In this document: in pieces, positions 15,092-23,660 of the stretch | Layout of the letters: every line of letters starts with the position of its first letter | How positions within the stretch are numbered: the first letter of the stretch is position 1 | Assembly: GCA_964471235.1 (NCBI GenBank) | Contig: CAYYGL010000064.1 | Coordinates: forward strand, 1 to 23,740 | DNA length: 23,740 nucleotides | Reading direction: 5' to 3' | From: CAYYGL01 sp964471235 | GTDB taxonomy: Bacteria > Calditrichota > Calditrichia > RBG-13-44-9 > J075 | The notes under the pieces: generated by a model | Seen by the model: the letters and a program-made list of their open reading frames with translations, nothing else | What the model was told of the DNA's origin: nothing | Database searches by the model: none | Made by a program: the position numbers and the translations under genes

Positions 15092-15479
15092 GTCCTTCCT
15101 TTTTTTATGCGAATCACCATGAGGCAACAGCAGAGACAGTGGTAAAACATCCGGTAAAGGTGAAGGCAGAGGCGAAGGTATCCCATTCCTCCGCCTTTGC
15201 CTCATCCTTTGTCCTTTACAGTCGAGTTCAATTTAAGGTGTGCCGGGATGACTATCAAGCAAAACCGCTATCGGACCGCGGTAAAACCCACCGGTGTAAA
15301 GGGAATCTCTCCGGTTTTCTGTGATGTTCCCCACAACGCTGACGAATATTCTATTATTTTGCAATACTTCCTGGCGCATATTATATTTTGCGGTTCAAGG
15401 CTTCCGTCAACGCCAGGAAAGTATCAACATCCGACTTGATCGGGAAGATTATTGTACGTGAGAAACCTAAAGAGGGAAA
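15092..15479. other. Divergent intergenic region with a valS leader hairpin
   Basis: These 388 bases separate divergent deacetylase and valS genes. ATACTTCCTGGCG (15364-15376) and CGCCAGGAAAGTAT (15411-15424) pair over 13 bp with one bulged base and a 34-base loop, ending 55 bases before the valS ATG. It may be a leader structure or a repeat. I find no T-box (no GGTGG...ACCGCG antiterminator motif). Purine-rich GGTGAAGGCAGAGGCGAAGG at 15158-15177 and the complementary CCTCCGCCTTTGCCTC near 15188-15203 form an imperfect repeat, which explains the spurious N-terminal extension of the deacetylase frame. No clear promoters were identified. Confidence 0.4.
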
Positions 15480-18149
15480 ATGAGTCAGGATAACAAAGCC
15501 ATCACCCGGGACATCCCCAAAGTCTATCAGCCCCAGGAAGTGGAAAGCCGCTGGTACCAGGACTGGCTGGAACATGGCTATTTTAATGCCGATGTCAACC
15601 CGGAGCGGACTCCCTATACCATTGTGATACCGCCGCCCAATGTGACCTCGGCGCTCCATATCGGTCATGCCTTTAACAACACCATCCAGGATGTACTCAT
15701 TCGGTTTCACCGGAAGTTGGGCTATGAGACCCTGTGGCTGCCGGGCACCGACCATGCCGGCATTGCCACCCAGAATGTGGTGGAAAAGGAACTCCGCAAG
15801 GAGGGCTTAACCCGTCATGATCTGGGCAGGGAGGAGTTCATTAAGCGGGTCTGGGAGTGGAAGGAAAAAAACGGCAGCACCATCATCCGGCAGTTGAAGA
15901 TGATGGGATGCTCCTGCGACTGGCGTCGGGAACGTTTTACCCGTGACGAGCCCTACACCCGCGCGGTCCAGGAGGTGTTCATCCGCCTTTTTGAAAAGGG
16001 GCTGATATACCGGGGTAAATACATCATCAACTGGTGCCCGCGCTGCGGAACCGCCCTCTCCGATGAAGAGGTGATTTACAAGGAAACCGAGGGGAAGCTG
16101 TGGCATATCCGCTATCCCATTAAAGACAGCAAAAAATACCTGGTGGTTGCCACCACCCGCCCGGAAACCATGTTGGGCGATACCGCAGTGATGGTGCATC
16201 CCGATGACAAACGTTATAAAAAATACATTGGCAAAACCGTGGTGCTCCCCCTGATGAACCGGGAAATACCGGTGATCGCCGATTTACATGTGGACCCCAA
16301 ATTCGGCACCGGGGTGGTAAAAGTCACCCCGGCACATGATCCCAACGATTTTCTGGTGGGTGAGCGGCATCATCTCCCGCAAATTAACATTATGAATGAA
16401 GATGCCACCCTGAATGAGAATGCCGGAGAATTTGCCGGACTGGATCGCTTTGCCGCCAGGAAAAAAGTGGTAGCGGCGCTGGAACAGTTAAATCTGCTGG
16501 AGAAGATCGAATCTCATCCTCACAGTGTGGGGCATTGCCAGCGCTGCGATACGGTGATCGAACCGTATTTATCCACTCAATGGTTTGTGCGGATGAAGGA
16601 GCTGGCAAAACCGGCGCTGGAGGCGGTGGTGAATCATGATATCCAACTGCATCCCGAGGAACGCTGGATTAAAACCTACGTGCACTGGATGGAAAATATC
16701 CGCGATTGGTGCATCAGCCGCCAATTGTGGTGGGGGCACCGGATACCGGTGTATTACTGCGATGATTGCGGGGAAATTATGGCCGCCCAGCAGGCACCGG
16801 ATGCCTGTCGTAAATGCGGCAGCAACCGTCTTCATCAAGACCCGGATGTGCTGGATACCTGGTTCTCCTCCTGGCTGTGGCCCTTTGCCACCCTCGGCTG
16901 GCCCGAGAAAACGCCCGATCTGGATTATTTTTACCCAACCGATACCCTGGTCACCGGTCCGGATATTCTTTTCTTCTGGGTTGCCCGGATGATCATTGCC
17001 GGGTATGAATTTATGGGGGAGAAGCCCTTTAAAGATGTCTATTTAAACGGCATAGTGCGGGATGCCCAGGGGCGCAAGATGAGCAAATCCCTGGGGAACG
17101 GCATTGATCCGCTGGTGATCATCGAAAAATACAGCGCCGATGCCCTGCGCGCCACCCTGGTGATGCTTAGCTCCGAGGGGCAGGATATCAATCTGGCGGA
17201 ATCCCATTTTGAAATCGGGAGAAATTTCTCCAACAAAATCTGGAATGCTTACCGGTTCCTGGGATTGAATATCGATCAACCGGCGGATAATTACCCGGAT
17301 TACCGGGAGCATTTCGAACTGGCTGATCGCTGGATTCTGAGCCGCTTAAATCATACCATTCGCTCGGCAACCGAAAATTTGCAGAACTTTCACATCAACG
17401 ATGCCTTTAATGCGGTGTATCATTTCTTCTGGGATGAGTTCTGTGACTGGTACCTGGAATTGATAAAGCCCCGCCTGACGGACCCGGCGGAAACGGTGGA
17501 AAAAGCAACCGCCCGGGCAGTGGCTACCCACGTGATGAAAAGCTGCATGAACCTGCTGCACCCGTTTATCCCGTTTATCACCGAGGAAATCTGGCAGCAC
17601 TTAAAGAACCCGGAAGAAGAAAGCATTGTGATTTCTCCCTGGTCCCGGTTTAATGCGGAATACATAGATGACGCGGTGGAAACGGAGATGCAGTTTATCC
17701 AGAATGTGATCAGCAGCGTGCGAACCGTTCGTTCGGAAATGAACATTCCGCCATCCAAGAAAGCCACCCTGCTGTATCGGACGCCCAATGGCAAGTATGA
17801 AGAGTTGTTGAAAAATTATGCACCTTACACGCAGCGCCTGGCACGGGTGGAGACCATAGAAAAATTGCAGGATGAGGAGCAGTTGAAAACCACCGCGTCC
17901 ATCGTAATTGATCATGCGGAATTGTTTATCCCCCTGGCTGAGTTGATTGATGTGGAAGTGGAGCGGAAACGGCTGGAGAAGGAAATTGCCCGGTTGACCG
18001 GTCAAATTGTGAGCTTGCAAAAGAAATTGTCCAATGAGGACTTTTTGCACAAAGCCCCGCCGCAGGTGGTTGAACAGAGTCAGGAAAAATTACGAAGTTT
18101 TACCGAAAAGCGGGATAAATTAAAAGAAAACCTGGCTCGATTGGGCTAA
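15480..18149 (+). CDS. valS: Valine--tRNA ligase
   Basis: This 889-residue class I synthetase charges tRNA-Val. HIGH is present as H60-I-G-H63 in LHIGHAFNNT, and the KMSKS loop is KMSKS at 533-537 in GRKMSKSLGNGIDPL. An editing domain lies between, with cysteine pairs CPRCG (about 187), CQRCD and the CDDC/CRKC set (about 432-448) fitting zinc-binding inserts. An anticodon-binding domain (LNHTIRSATENLQNF onward) follows. The C-terminal 65 residues form the coiled coil (VERKRLEKEIARL onward) typical of full-length ValRS, which helps bind tRNA. AGAGGG at 15471-15476 is 3 bases before the ATG. The PEGA gene follows 89 bases downstream on the same strand; a leader hairpin lies upstream. Confidence 0.98.
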   Translation: MSQDNKAITRDIPKVYQPQEVESRWYQDWLEHGYFNADVNPERTPYTIVIPPPNVTSALHIGHAFNNTIQDVLIRFHRKLGYETLWLPGTDHAGIATQNVVEKELRKEGLTRHDLGREEFIKRVWEWKEKNGSTIIRQLKMMGCSCDWRRERFTRDEPYTRAVQEVFIRLFEKGLIYRGKYIINWCPRCGTALSDEEVIYKETEGKLWHIRYPIKDSKKYLVVATTRPETMLGDTAVMVHPDDKRYKKYIGKTVVLPLMNREIPVIADLHVDPKFGTGVVKVTPAHDPNDFLVGERHHLPQINIMNEDATLNENAGEFAGLDRFAARKKVVAALEQLNLLEKIESHPHSVGHCQRCDTVIEPYLSTQWFVRMKELAKPALEAVVNHDIQLHPEERWIKTYVHWMENIRDWCISRQLWWGHRIPVYYCDDCGEIMAAQQAPDACRKCGSNRLHQDPDVLDTWFSSWLWPFATLGWPEKTPDLDYFYPTDTLVTGPDILFFWVARMIIAGYEFMGEKPFKDVYLNGIVRDAQGRKMSKSLGNGIDPLVIIEKYSADALRATLVMLSSEGQDINLAESHFEIGRNFSNKIWNAYRFLGLNIDQPADNYPDYREHFELADRWILSRLNHTIRSATENLQNFHINDAFNAVYHFFWDEFCDWYLELIKPRLTDPAETVEKATARAVATHVMKSCMNLLHPFIPFITEEIWQHLKNPEEESIVISPWSRFNAEYIDDAVETEMQFIQNVISSVRTVRSEMNIPPSKKATLLYRTPNGKYEELLKNYAPYTQRLARVETIEKLQDEEQLKTTASIVIDHAELFIPLAELIDVEVERKRLEKEIARLTGQIVSLQKKLSNEDFLHKAPPQVVEQSQEKLRSFTEKRDKLKENLARLG

Positions 18150-18238
18150 GGATATTCCAACCGGCAGTGGGTAACGATAACGGGGTCTTCACAGGAGACC
18201 ACTATTCAGCCTGGTAAAAAAGGATACGAAAAACCACA

Positions 18239-20194
18239 ATGGATCAAAAAGCAGCGTTTAGCTATCGAACCATCCAGCGAATTAAGACGGAAGAATTTGA
18301 ACGATTTTTCAATGAATTGGAAGGATTTGATGCCTATGTCAATCATCTTGGTGAAGTTCGCTGGATGACGGAGGCGGAAGCAGAGCAGCAGCATGAATTC
18401 TTTCTCTATACCGAAAGCCCGTTCACCCGGCTGAAACGAAAATTTCACTTTCGTTCAGCGCCCCGCCTGGATAAACTCTCCGAACAGGAAAGAGAATTAC
18501 GGCTTCATTTTCGCCAGTACCTGGAAGAGACCTATTTAGGCACTCTCCGCCCGGAGACCGCCCAACGTTTACCCCGGGAATGGACAATTCCCCTTAGCAA
18601 TGAAGAAATCGAGAACATCCCCATTACCCTGGAAAGCCTTACCGCAATTTATTGGAACAAAACGCACACGCTGCTGTTCCTGGTGCTGCTCCTCGTGATG
18701 GGTTCCATTCTATATGTTTCCTTCAACGGCAACCATTCGGAAGCCACCGGGAGCTTGAGGATCTCCACCAATGTGAAAAGTGCCAGTATTTTTGTGGATG
18801 ATGTCAAAGTCGGGTATTCCGATTCGGTGAAGGTGATTTCCAACGTCCCGGTGGGAAAGCACCGTCTTTCCCTGGAGAAATCGGGGTATGTTGCCAAACC
18901 GAAGTACTACGACGTGGAGATTTTACCCGACTCCCTGGTGAAACTTAGTTTTATATTGATGCCCCTGAAAGAGAGCGGGATGGGGTATGTGGGGATCACT
19001 GCCGACCAGCCCAATTCCAGAATATTTATTGATGATCAATTCTATGGGATTGTGGCAGATGCGCCGGTTCTCCCGGTGCCGGAGGGCACGCACCGAATTT
19101 CGGTGAAAAAAAGCGGATTTATCTCATCCCCCCTGGAAAAGGTGGTGACCATCTACCCGGGAGACACTACCCTGTTGATTTTTCAGCAAATTCCGACCGA
19201 GACCCGGTATACAAGCAAGAAGAGCGGTCGTGCCCGGGTACAGCAGGGAACCCTGGGAGTGACTGCCAACGTTAACGGTGCCCGTATTTTTCTCAATGGC
19301 AAAAATACCGGCAAAGAAGCGGATTATGTATTTACCAACCTGGCACCCGGTCAATACCGGGTAACGGTGGTTCGGGATGGGTATCGTACCGTTCCCCCGG
19401 AACAGGTGGTTACCATCGGTCCGGAAAAGCAGTCCAACGAAGCCGCATTTGAACTGATTAAAGAGTTTGAACATGCAGTGATCCGAACCGAACCGGTGGC
19501 AGGAGAAATCTATATTGACGGTAAGTTGCAGGGAAAGGGGAATTTTGAAGGAGACCTGAAAATCGGGGAACACCACATCAGCTTTGGGAAAGTCCCCGGT
19601 TATAAAACCCCCCGCAGCCGCCATGTGACCCTGCAGGCAAATTTCCCCCTGGAACTAACAGGAGAATATTTTCCCCAGCTCCACATCCTGGCGGAGGTAT
19701 CCAACAATGGCAATGTGCATACTGAAAATTGTGAATTGCTGAGCGGATATACCTTCAGCAACCGGGGATTTACCGCCAGCGATGAAGCCGGACCGGAAAT
19801 TGTTTTTCATGATAAATTGCAGGATTATTTTTGGAAATTGGGGTTCGCCTTTCCCTTTCGCAATCCCAAGGGAAATGACGCCCTCAAGCTTACTTTTACT
19901 CTCCCCCAAAAACTGGGCTACGAGCAGAAATTCACCGTAAAACTCTCTGCTGCCGCATCCCGGGAAAATTACCCCTTAACCCTCTCTGCCAAAGTGGATA
20001 TTAAAATTCGCTTTAACGGAAAAATTCTAAGCTACTACTACAAACCCAAATTACTGGAAGAAATTAACGGGATGGAAAATGTGGAGTGGGATATCAGTTC
20101 CTATGTGAAGCCAGGGGTTAATTCTTTAGAGATTACCACCACCGATAAAAATAACACCTTCTACTATATTAAGCGGATTATGATTTATAATTAA
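18239..20194 (+). CDS. Single-pass membrane protein with PEGA repeats
   Basis: This 651-residue protein has a charged N-terminal region of about 140 residues, with no recognised domain and probably cytoplasmic. One membrane segment follows (about 143-161, LLFLVLLLVMGSILYVSF). About four PEGA-type repeats come next (roughly 171-242, 249-318, 338-407, 411-475), with hallmarks such as ASIFVDDVKVG, SRIFIDDQFYG, ARIFLNGKNTG and GEIYIDGKLQG followed by VPVGKHRLSLEKSGY-type turns. The C-terminal 170 residues look like a beta-sandwich, perhaps a carbohydrate- or ligand-binding module. PEGA domains are usually extracytoplasmic and often accompany signalling or surface proteins; the function here is unknown. 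An AGGA at 18221-18224 is 14 bases from the ATG, a long spacer, but an in-frame stop at 18215 excludes a longer start. It may be co-transcribed with valS. Confidence 0.87.
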   Translation: MDQKAAFSYRTIQRIKTEEFERFFNELEGFDAYVNHLGEVRWMTEAEAEQQHEFFLYTESPFTRLKRKFHFRSAPRLDKLSEQERELRLHFRQYLEETYLGTLRPETAQRLPREWTIPLSNEEIENIPITLESLTAIYWNKTHTLLFLVLLLVMGSILYVSFNGNHSEATGSLRISTNVKSASIFVDDVKVGYSDSVKVISNVPVGKHRLSLEKSGYVAKPKYYDVEILPDSLVKLSFILMPLKESGMGYVGITADQPNSRIFIDDQFYGIVADAPVLPVPEGTHRISVKKSGFISSPLEKVVTIYPGDTTLLIFQQIPTETRYTSKKSGRARVQQGTLGVTANVNGARIFLNGKNTGKEADYVFTNLAPGQYRVTVVRDGYRTVPPEQVVTIGPEKQSNEAAFELIKEFEHAVIRTEPVAGEIYIDGKLQGKGNFEGDLKIGEHHISFGKVPGYKTPRSRHVTLQANFPLELTGEYFPQLHILAEVSNNGNVHTENCELLSGYTFSNRGFTASDEAGPEIVFHDKLQDYFWKLGFAFPFRNPKGNDALKLTFTLPQKLGYEQKFTVKLSAAASRENYPLTLSAKVDIKIRFNGKILSYYYKPKLLEEINGMENVEWDISSYVKPGVNSLEITTTDKNNTFYYIKRIMIYN

Positions 20195-20281
20195 TTCCCG
20201 GGTCTCGATGGATGCTCCCAAAAGGGTCGGGGTGTCCTGTTGCGAAGCGATGCGCCGGTGAAAACGGATTTCGCGAGCTAT

Positions 20282-20308
20282 TAGCCCCGGAGTGGCTATC
20301 CGTGGGCT
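20282..20308. repeat. GC-rich hairpin in the leader of the molybdenum hydroxylase gene
   Basis: AGCCC-CGGA (20283-20291) pairs with TCCG-T-GGGCT (20299-20308), giving nine pairs with one bulged T and a 7-base loop. TAGCC/GGCTA (20282-20286 with 20294-20298) is an alternative nested pairing. It lies about 110 bases before the hydroxylase start. It looks like a dispersed repeat; I could not match it to a Moco riboswitch. Confidence 0.4.
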
Positions 20309-20419
20309 TCCAGGGAGCGCGCATTGATCGGGTTCTATCTTCCCGGTCGAACTTCCGTTTGATTTTTCCGATGTTACGGATTATCTTGAATCGTCAGAAA
20401 CTATCACGGAGAATTGGAT

Positions 20420-22981
20420 ATGAAATTCACGCTCAATGGTGTTGAGAAAACATACCGGGGAGACCCGGAACTTCCGTTGTTAACCTATTTGCGGGAACAG
20501 GAGGGAATTACCTCGCCCAAAGACGGGTGTGCGCCCCAGGCGGCATGTGGCTGCTGCGCCGTGGAGTTAAATGGCAGGGCGGTGCTCTCCTGTGTGATTC
20601 CCATGAAGAAAGTGGAGAATGGTGCGATCACCACCATCGAGGGGATGTCACCCCGGCAACAGGACGTTTTCGCTAAAGCTTTTCTGGCAAAAGGCGGCGT
20701 GCAGTGCGGCTTCTGCATTCCCGGCATTGTGATGCAGTCCAAAGTATTAATTGACCACAATTCTGCCCCCAGCCGGGAGGAGGTTCAAAAAGCGTTGACA
20801 CCCCACCTGTGCCGCTGTACCGGTTATAAAAAGATAGAAGATGCAATTTTACTGGCAGCGGAAGCGCTTCGGGAAAACAAATCCATCTCTCTGCCCGATA
20901 GTTCCGGCAAAATTGGCGCACCGCTGGCAAAATACGATTCTTACGATGCCGTATTGGGACGGCGCCCGTTTGTGGATGATATCAAAATAGCGGGAATGCT
21001 ATTTGGTGCGCTGAAGTTCAGCGATCATCCCCGGGCAAAAGTGTTGCGCATCGATACCTCAGAAGCGGAGGCGCTGCCCGGGGTGGTGCGAGTGTTCACA
21101 GCAAAGGATATTCCCGGGGAACGCTACACCGGGTTGATCGTTCACGACTGGCCCCTGATGATTGCCGAGGGTGAGGAAACCCGTTATGTGGGGGATGTGC
21201 TCGCCGGGGTGGTGGCGGAAAGCGATGCGGCTGCCCGCCAGGCGGTGGCGCGAATTCACGTTGAATACCAGGTGCTGCCGCCGCTGGTTGATCCGCACGA
21301 GGCGGTGAAACCCGATGCGCCGAAAATCCATCCGAAGGGCAACCTGCTATCCGAGACAATCATCCGGCGCGGGGATGTGGAAGAGGCGTTTCGCACGGCA
21401 GCTTATACCACCACGGGCGTCTATAACACCCAGACCATCGAACACGGGTTTATGGAACCGGAGTGCTGTATTGCCCTGCCGGAAGGAAAGGGGATTAAAG
21501 TACTTTCCCAGGGACAGGGCGTTTATGAAGACCAAAAATCCATTGCGGCAATATTAAACTTACCGTTAGAAGCGGTGAATGTGGTACTGATTCCCAATGG
21601 CGGCGGCTTTGGCGGGAAAGAGGATATGTCCGTGCAGGGACACGTCGCGCTATATGCCCATCTGCTGAAAACACCGGTCAAGGTGCGGTTAACCCGGGAT
21701 GAGTCGATTCGTATGCATCCCAAGCGGCATCCCCTAAAAATGGATTACACCGTTGCCTGCGATGCCGATGGCAAACTGCTGGCGGTGAAAGCCGACATCA
21801 TCGGGGATACCGGGGCTTATGCCTCCGTGGGGATGAAGGTGCTGGAACGGGCTGCCGGTCATGCCACCGGTGCCTATATGGTGCCCAATGTGGATATCGT
21901 CAGTCGGGCGGTGTATACCAATAACATTCCGAATGGCGCGATGCGCGGTTTCGGGGTGAATCAGGTGACTTTTGCCATGGAGAGCTGTATTGATGAACTG
22001 TGCCGGCAGGGGGGCTTTGACCGCTGGGAATTCCGCTATCGCAACGCCCTGAAGGAGGGAGACATGACGGCCACCGGTCAGGTGTTGCGCGGCGGGGTGG
22101 GAGTGCGGGAAACCCTGCTGGCGCTGAAGGATAAATTTTATGCGGCAAAATACGCCGGAATTGCCTGCGGCATCAAAAATACCGGCATCGGCAACGGGAT
22201 GCCCGATGAAGGCGCAGTGAAGATCGTGGTGGAAGCGCCGGGTAAGGTGGTGGTGCATCATGGTTGGACCGAGATGGGGCAGGGGGTGAACACCATGGCA
22301 GTGCAGTTTCTATGCACGGAGACCGGGCTGCCGCCGGAGGTGGTGGAGGTACGGGTGGAAACATCTGCCAATGCCCCGGCAGGGATGACCACCGCCTCGC
22401 GAGCGACTTCCATCATCGGCAATGCCATCATTGCAGCCGCCAAAAACTTGCGCCGCGACCTGGAAACCCAATCCCTGGATAAGCTGGTTGGCAAAACCTA
22501 TGAAGGTCGCTGGATATGCGACTGGACCACCAAACCGGGTGCCGATGTAGCGGAGGTGATCACCCATTACTCTTATGGCTATGCCAGTCAACTGGTGGTG
22601 CTGGATGATGACGGCAACATTGAAGCCATTTACGCTGCTCACGATGCCGGAAAGGTCATTAACCCAAACCTTTTTGAAGGACAGATTGAAGGCTCCCTGC
22701 ACATGGGATTGGGATATGCCATCAGCGAGAAATTTGAATATGATAACGGAGTTCCCAAATCCACCCGACTGCGCAAATGCGGCATCCTGAGGGCGAAAGA
22801 GATGCCGCGCCTGGAGGTTGTTGGCGTAGAAGTGCCCGATCCCCACGGTCCACATGGTGCCAAGGGGGTGGGGGAGATTGGCCTGGTGCCCACCGCCGCG
22901 GCGGTTGCCAACGCCCTGTGCGCTTATGACGGGGTGCGGCGGTATGAACTGCCGATGAGCGTTCGGAAAAGAGGGCGCTAA
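20420..22981 (+). CDS. Molybdenum hydroxylase, fused 2Fe-2S and molybdopterin subunits (selenium-dependent xanthine dehydrogenase type)
   Basis: This 853-residue protein joins two xanthine dehydrogenase parts. Residues 1-160 hold two 2Fe-2S sites. The plant-type site uses C37, C43, C46 and C58, with a CX5CX2C spacing. The second uses C96/C99 in QCGFC and C131/C133 in CRCTGY. The remainder is the Mo-cofactor domain with GGGFGGKED (about 394), AMRGFGVNQ and the catalytic Glu819 in GAKGVGEIGLVP. This layout matches the selenium-dependent xanthine dehydrogenase/XdhD-like group used in purine breakdown, but substrate and selenium are not readable from sequence. No FAD-binding subunit is adjacent. 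The ATG at 20420 is preferred over a TTG at 20414 because GGAG (20408-20411) is 8 bases upstream. There is no Tat signal, so it is cytoplasmic. Confidence 0.92.
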   Translation: MKFTLNGVEKTYRGDPELPLLTYLREQEGITSPKDGCAPQAACGCCAVELNGRAVLSCVIPMKKVENGAITTIEGMSPRQQDVFAKAFLAKGGVQCGFCIPGIVMQSKVLIDHNSAPSREEVQKALTPHLCRCTGYKKIEDAILLAAEALRENKSISLPDSSGKIGAPLAKYDSYDAVLGRRPFVDDIKIAGMLFGALKFSDHPRAKVLRIDTSEAEALPGVVRVFTAKDIPGERYTGLIVHDWPLMIAEGEETRYVGDVLAGVVAESDAAARQAVARIHVEYQVLPPLVDPHEAVKPDAPKIHPKGNLLSETIIRRGDVEEAFRTAAYTTTGVYNTQTIEHGFMEPECCIALPEGKGIKVLSQGQGVYEDQKSIAAILNLPLEAVNVVLIPNGGGFGGKEDMSVQGHVALYAHLLKTPVKVRLTRDESIRMHPKRHPLKMDYTVACDADGKLLAVKADIIGDTGAYASVGMKVLERAAGHATGAYMVPNVDIVSRAVYTNNIPNGAMRGFGVNQVTFAMESCIDELCRQGGFDRWEFRYRNALKEGDMTATGQVLRGGVGVRETLLALKDKFYAAKYAGIACGIKNTGIGNGMPDEGAVKIVVEAPGKVVVHHGWTEMGQGVNTMAVQFLCTETGLPPEVVEVRVETSANAPAGMTTASRATSIIGNAIIAAAKNLRRDLETQSLDKLVGKTYEGRWICDWTTKPGADVAEVITHYSYGYASQLVVLDDDGNIEAIYAAHDAGKVINPNLFEGQIEGSLHMGLGYAISEKFEYDNGVPKSTRLRKCGILRAKEMPRLEVVGVEVPDPHGPHGAKGVGEIGLVPTAAAVANALCAYDGVRRYELPMSVRKRGR

Positions 22982-22986
22982 TCAAT

Positions 22987-23370
22987 ATGATTTGGAAAAT
23001 GGGTCGGGCATTTTTAGTCTTTCTGTTTTTCTACATTGGGATTCCCATCGTCATTTTTTTTTTCGTGAGGAGTCAAGAGGCAACAACACTTATCTATCAA
23101 GCATATTTTTATTCCATCACAACCATTTTATTGTGCTATGTTTCCATCGATTCCTTTAAAAGACTTAGACGATATCACAAACAGGATCCCCGAATAAAAG
23201 CGTTTATTGAAAAATCAGTAAGTTATACGCCTTTCTCCCAATCGATGGGGGAGACTGTTTTTCAACTCATCATCTATGGGCGTTTTATTGGTTCGGTTAT
23301 TATCCTTATTGTCATACTACCTCAGTGGTATCATGCCCTTATCCGGTTATTTCTTTTTCTCCGGCATTGA
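22987..23370 (+). CDS. Small hypothetical membrane protein
   Basis: I do not recognise this 127-residue protein. It has three hydrophobic segments (about 7-27, 36-55 and 90-125) and a basic cytoplasmic-looking loop (SFKRLRRYHKQDPRIKAF) between the second and third. It starts 5 bases after the hydroxylase stop codon, with GAGGG 11 bases upstream, so it is probably co-transcribed. Its base composition is clearly more AT-rich than the preceding gene, which could mean different origin or simply membrane-protein codon bias. A run of ten T residues (23054-23063) encodes part of the first segment, so a sequencing frameshift cannot be excluded. Its link to the molybdenum enzyme is only positional. 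Confidence 0.55.
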   Translation: MIWKMGRAFLVFLFFYIGIPIVIFFFVRSQEATTLIYQAYFYSITTILLCYVSIDSFKRLRRYHKQDPRIKAFIEKSVSYTPFSQSMGETVFQLIIYGRFIGSVIILIVILPQWYHALIRLFLFLRH

Positions 23371-23518
23371 GAAATTTATTGCAAACGTTCCAGATTGAAA
23401 AGGTTGTTTTTATTCTACCCACGGTTCGATCATTTTCTTTCGAGTTCAACATTTTCTATTGCTCGCTTCCTGGCGTTTGACATGGGTGATGGAAAGCAAT
23501 GTCTTCCACTCTTACCTA

Positions 23519-23660
23519 CTCGTTCCCAAAGTCTCTTTGGGAACGAGCAAATGTGGCGAAACTCTGTTTCGCCCTTTCCTATTGTGCCCCTGGCTGTCTC
23601 CGATCCCGACGCTTCGGGATCGGTCCTTATCTCGTTCCCAAACCGGAGTTTGGGAACGAG
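23519..23660. repeat. Tandem set of four perfect palindromes (REP-like cluster)
   Basis: Four hairpins follow one another. A: CTCGTTCCCAAAG (23519-23531) with CTTTGGGAACGAG (23535-23547), loop TCT. B: GGCGAAAC (23555-23562) with GTTTCGCC (23566-23573), loop TCT. C: CCGATCCCGA (23600-23609) with TCGGGATCGG (23614-23623), loop CGCT. D: CTCGTTCCCAAAC (23631-23643) with GTTTGGGAACGAG (23648-23660), loop CGGA. A and D are near copies (12 of 13 per arm). B shares its core with the hairpin at 4022-4045. The flanks 23371-23518 and 23661-23740 show no gene; short frames here are translated palindromes. Confidence 0.75.

Noticed and set aside
14150..15145. 331-codon plus-strand open frame opposite the deacetylase gene
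   Set aside because: It is antisense to a gene with every catalytic motif; its translation has no recognisable domain and is rich in His, Gln and Ile as expected for a shadow frame.
15092..15205. 38-residue N-terminal extension of the deacetylase
   Set aside because: The residues are low complexity and derive from purine/pyrimidine repeats; the ATG at 15091 has a Shine-Dalgarno and the domain begins soon after it.
15239..15479. T-box riboswitch upstream of valS
   Set aside because: No antiterminator consensus and no terminator with a T-run were found; the GGACCGCGGTAAAACCC string only superficially resembles it.
20195..20413. Moco riboswitch upstream of the molybdenum hydroxylase
   Set aside because: I could find a hairpin but not the multi-helix Moco RNA arrangement; by eye it looks more like a dispersed repeat.
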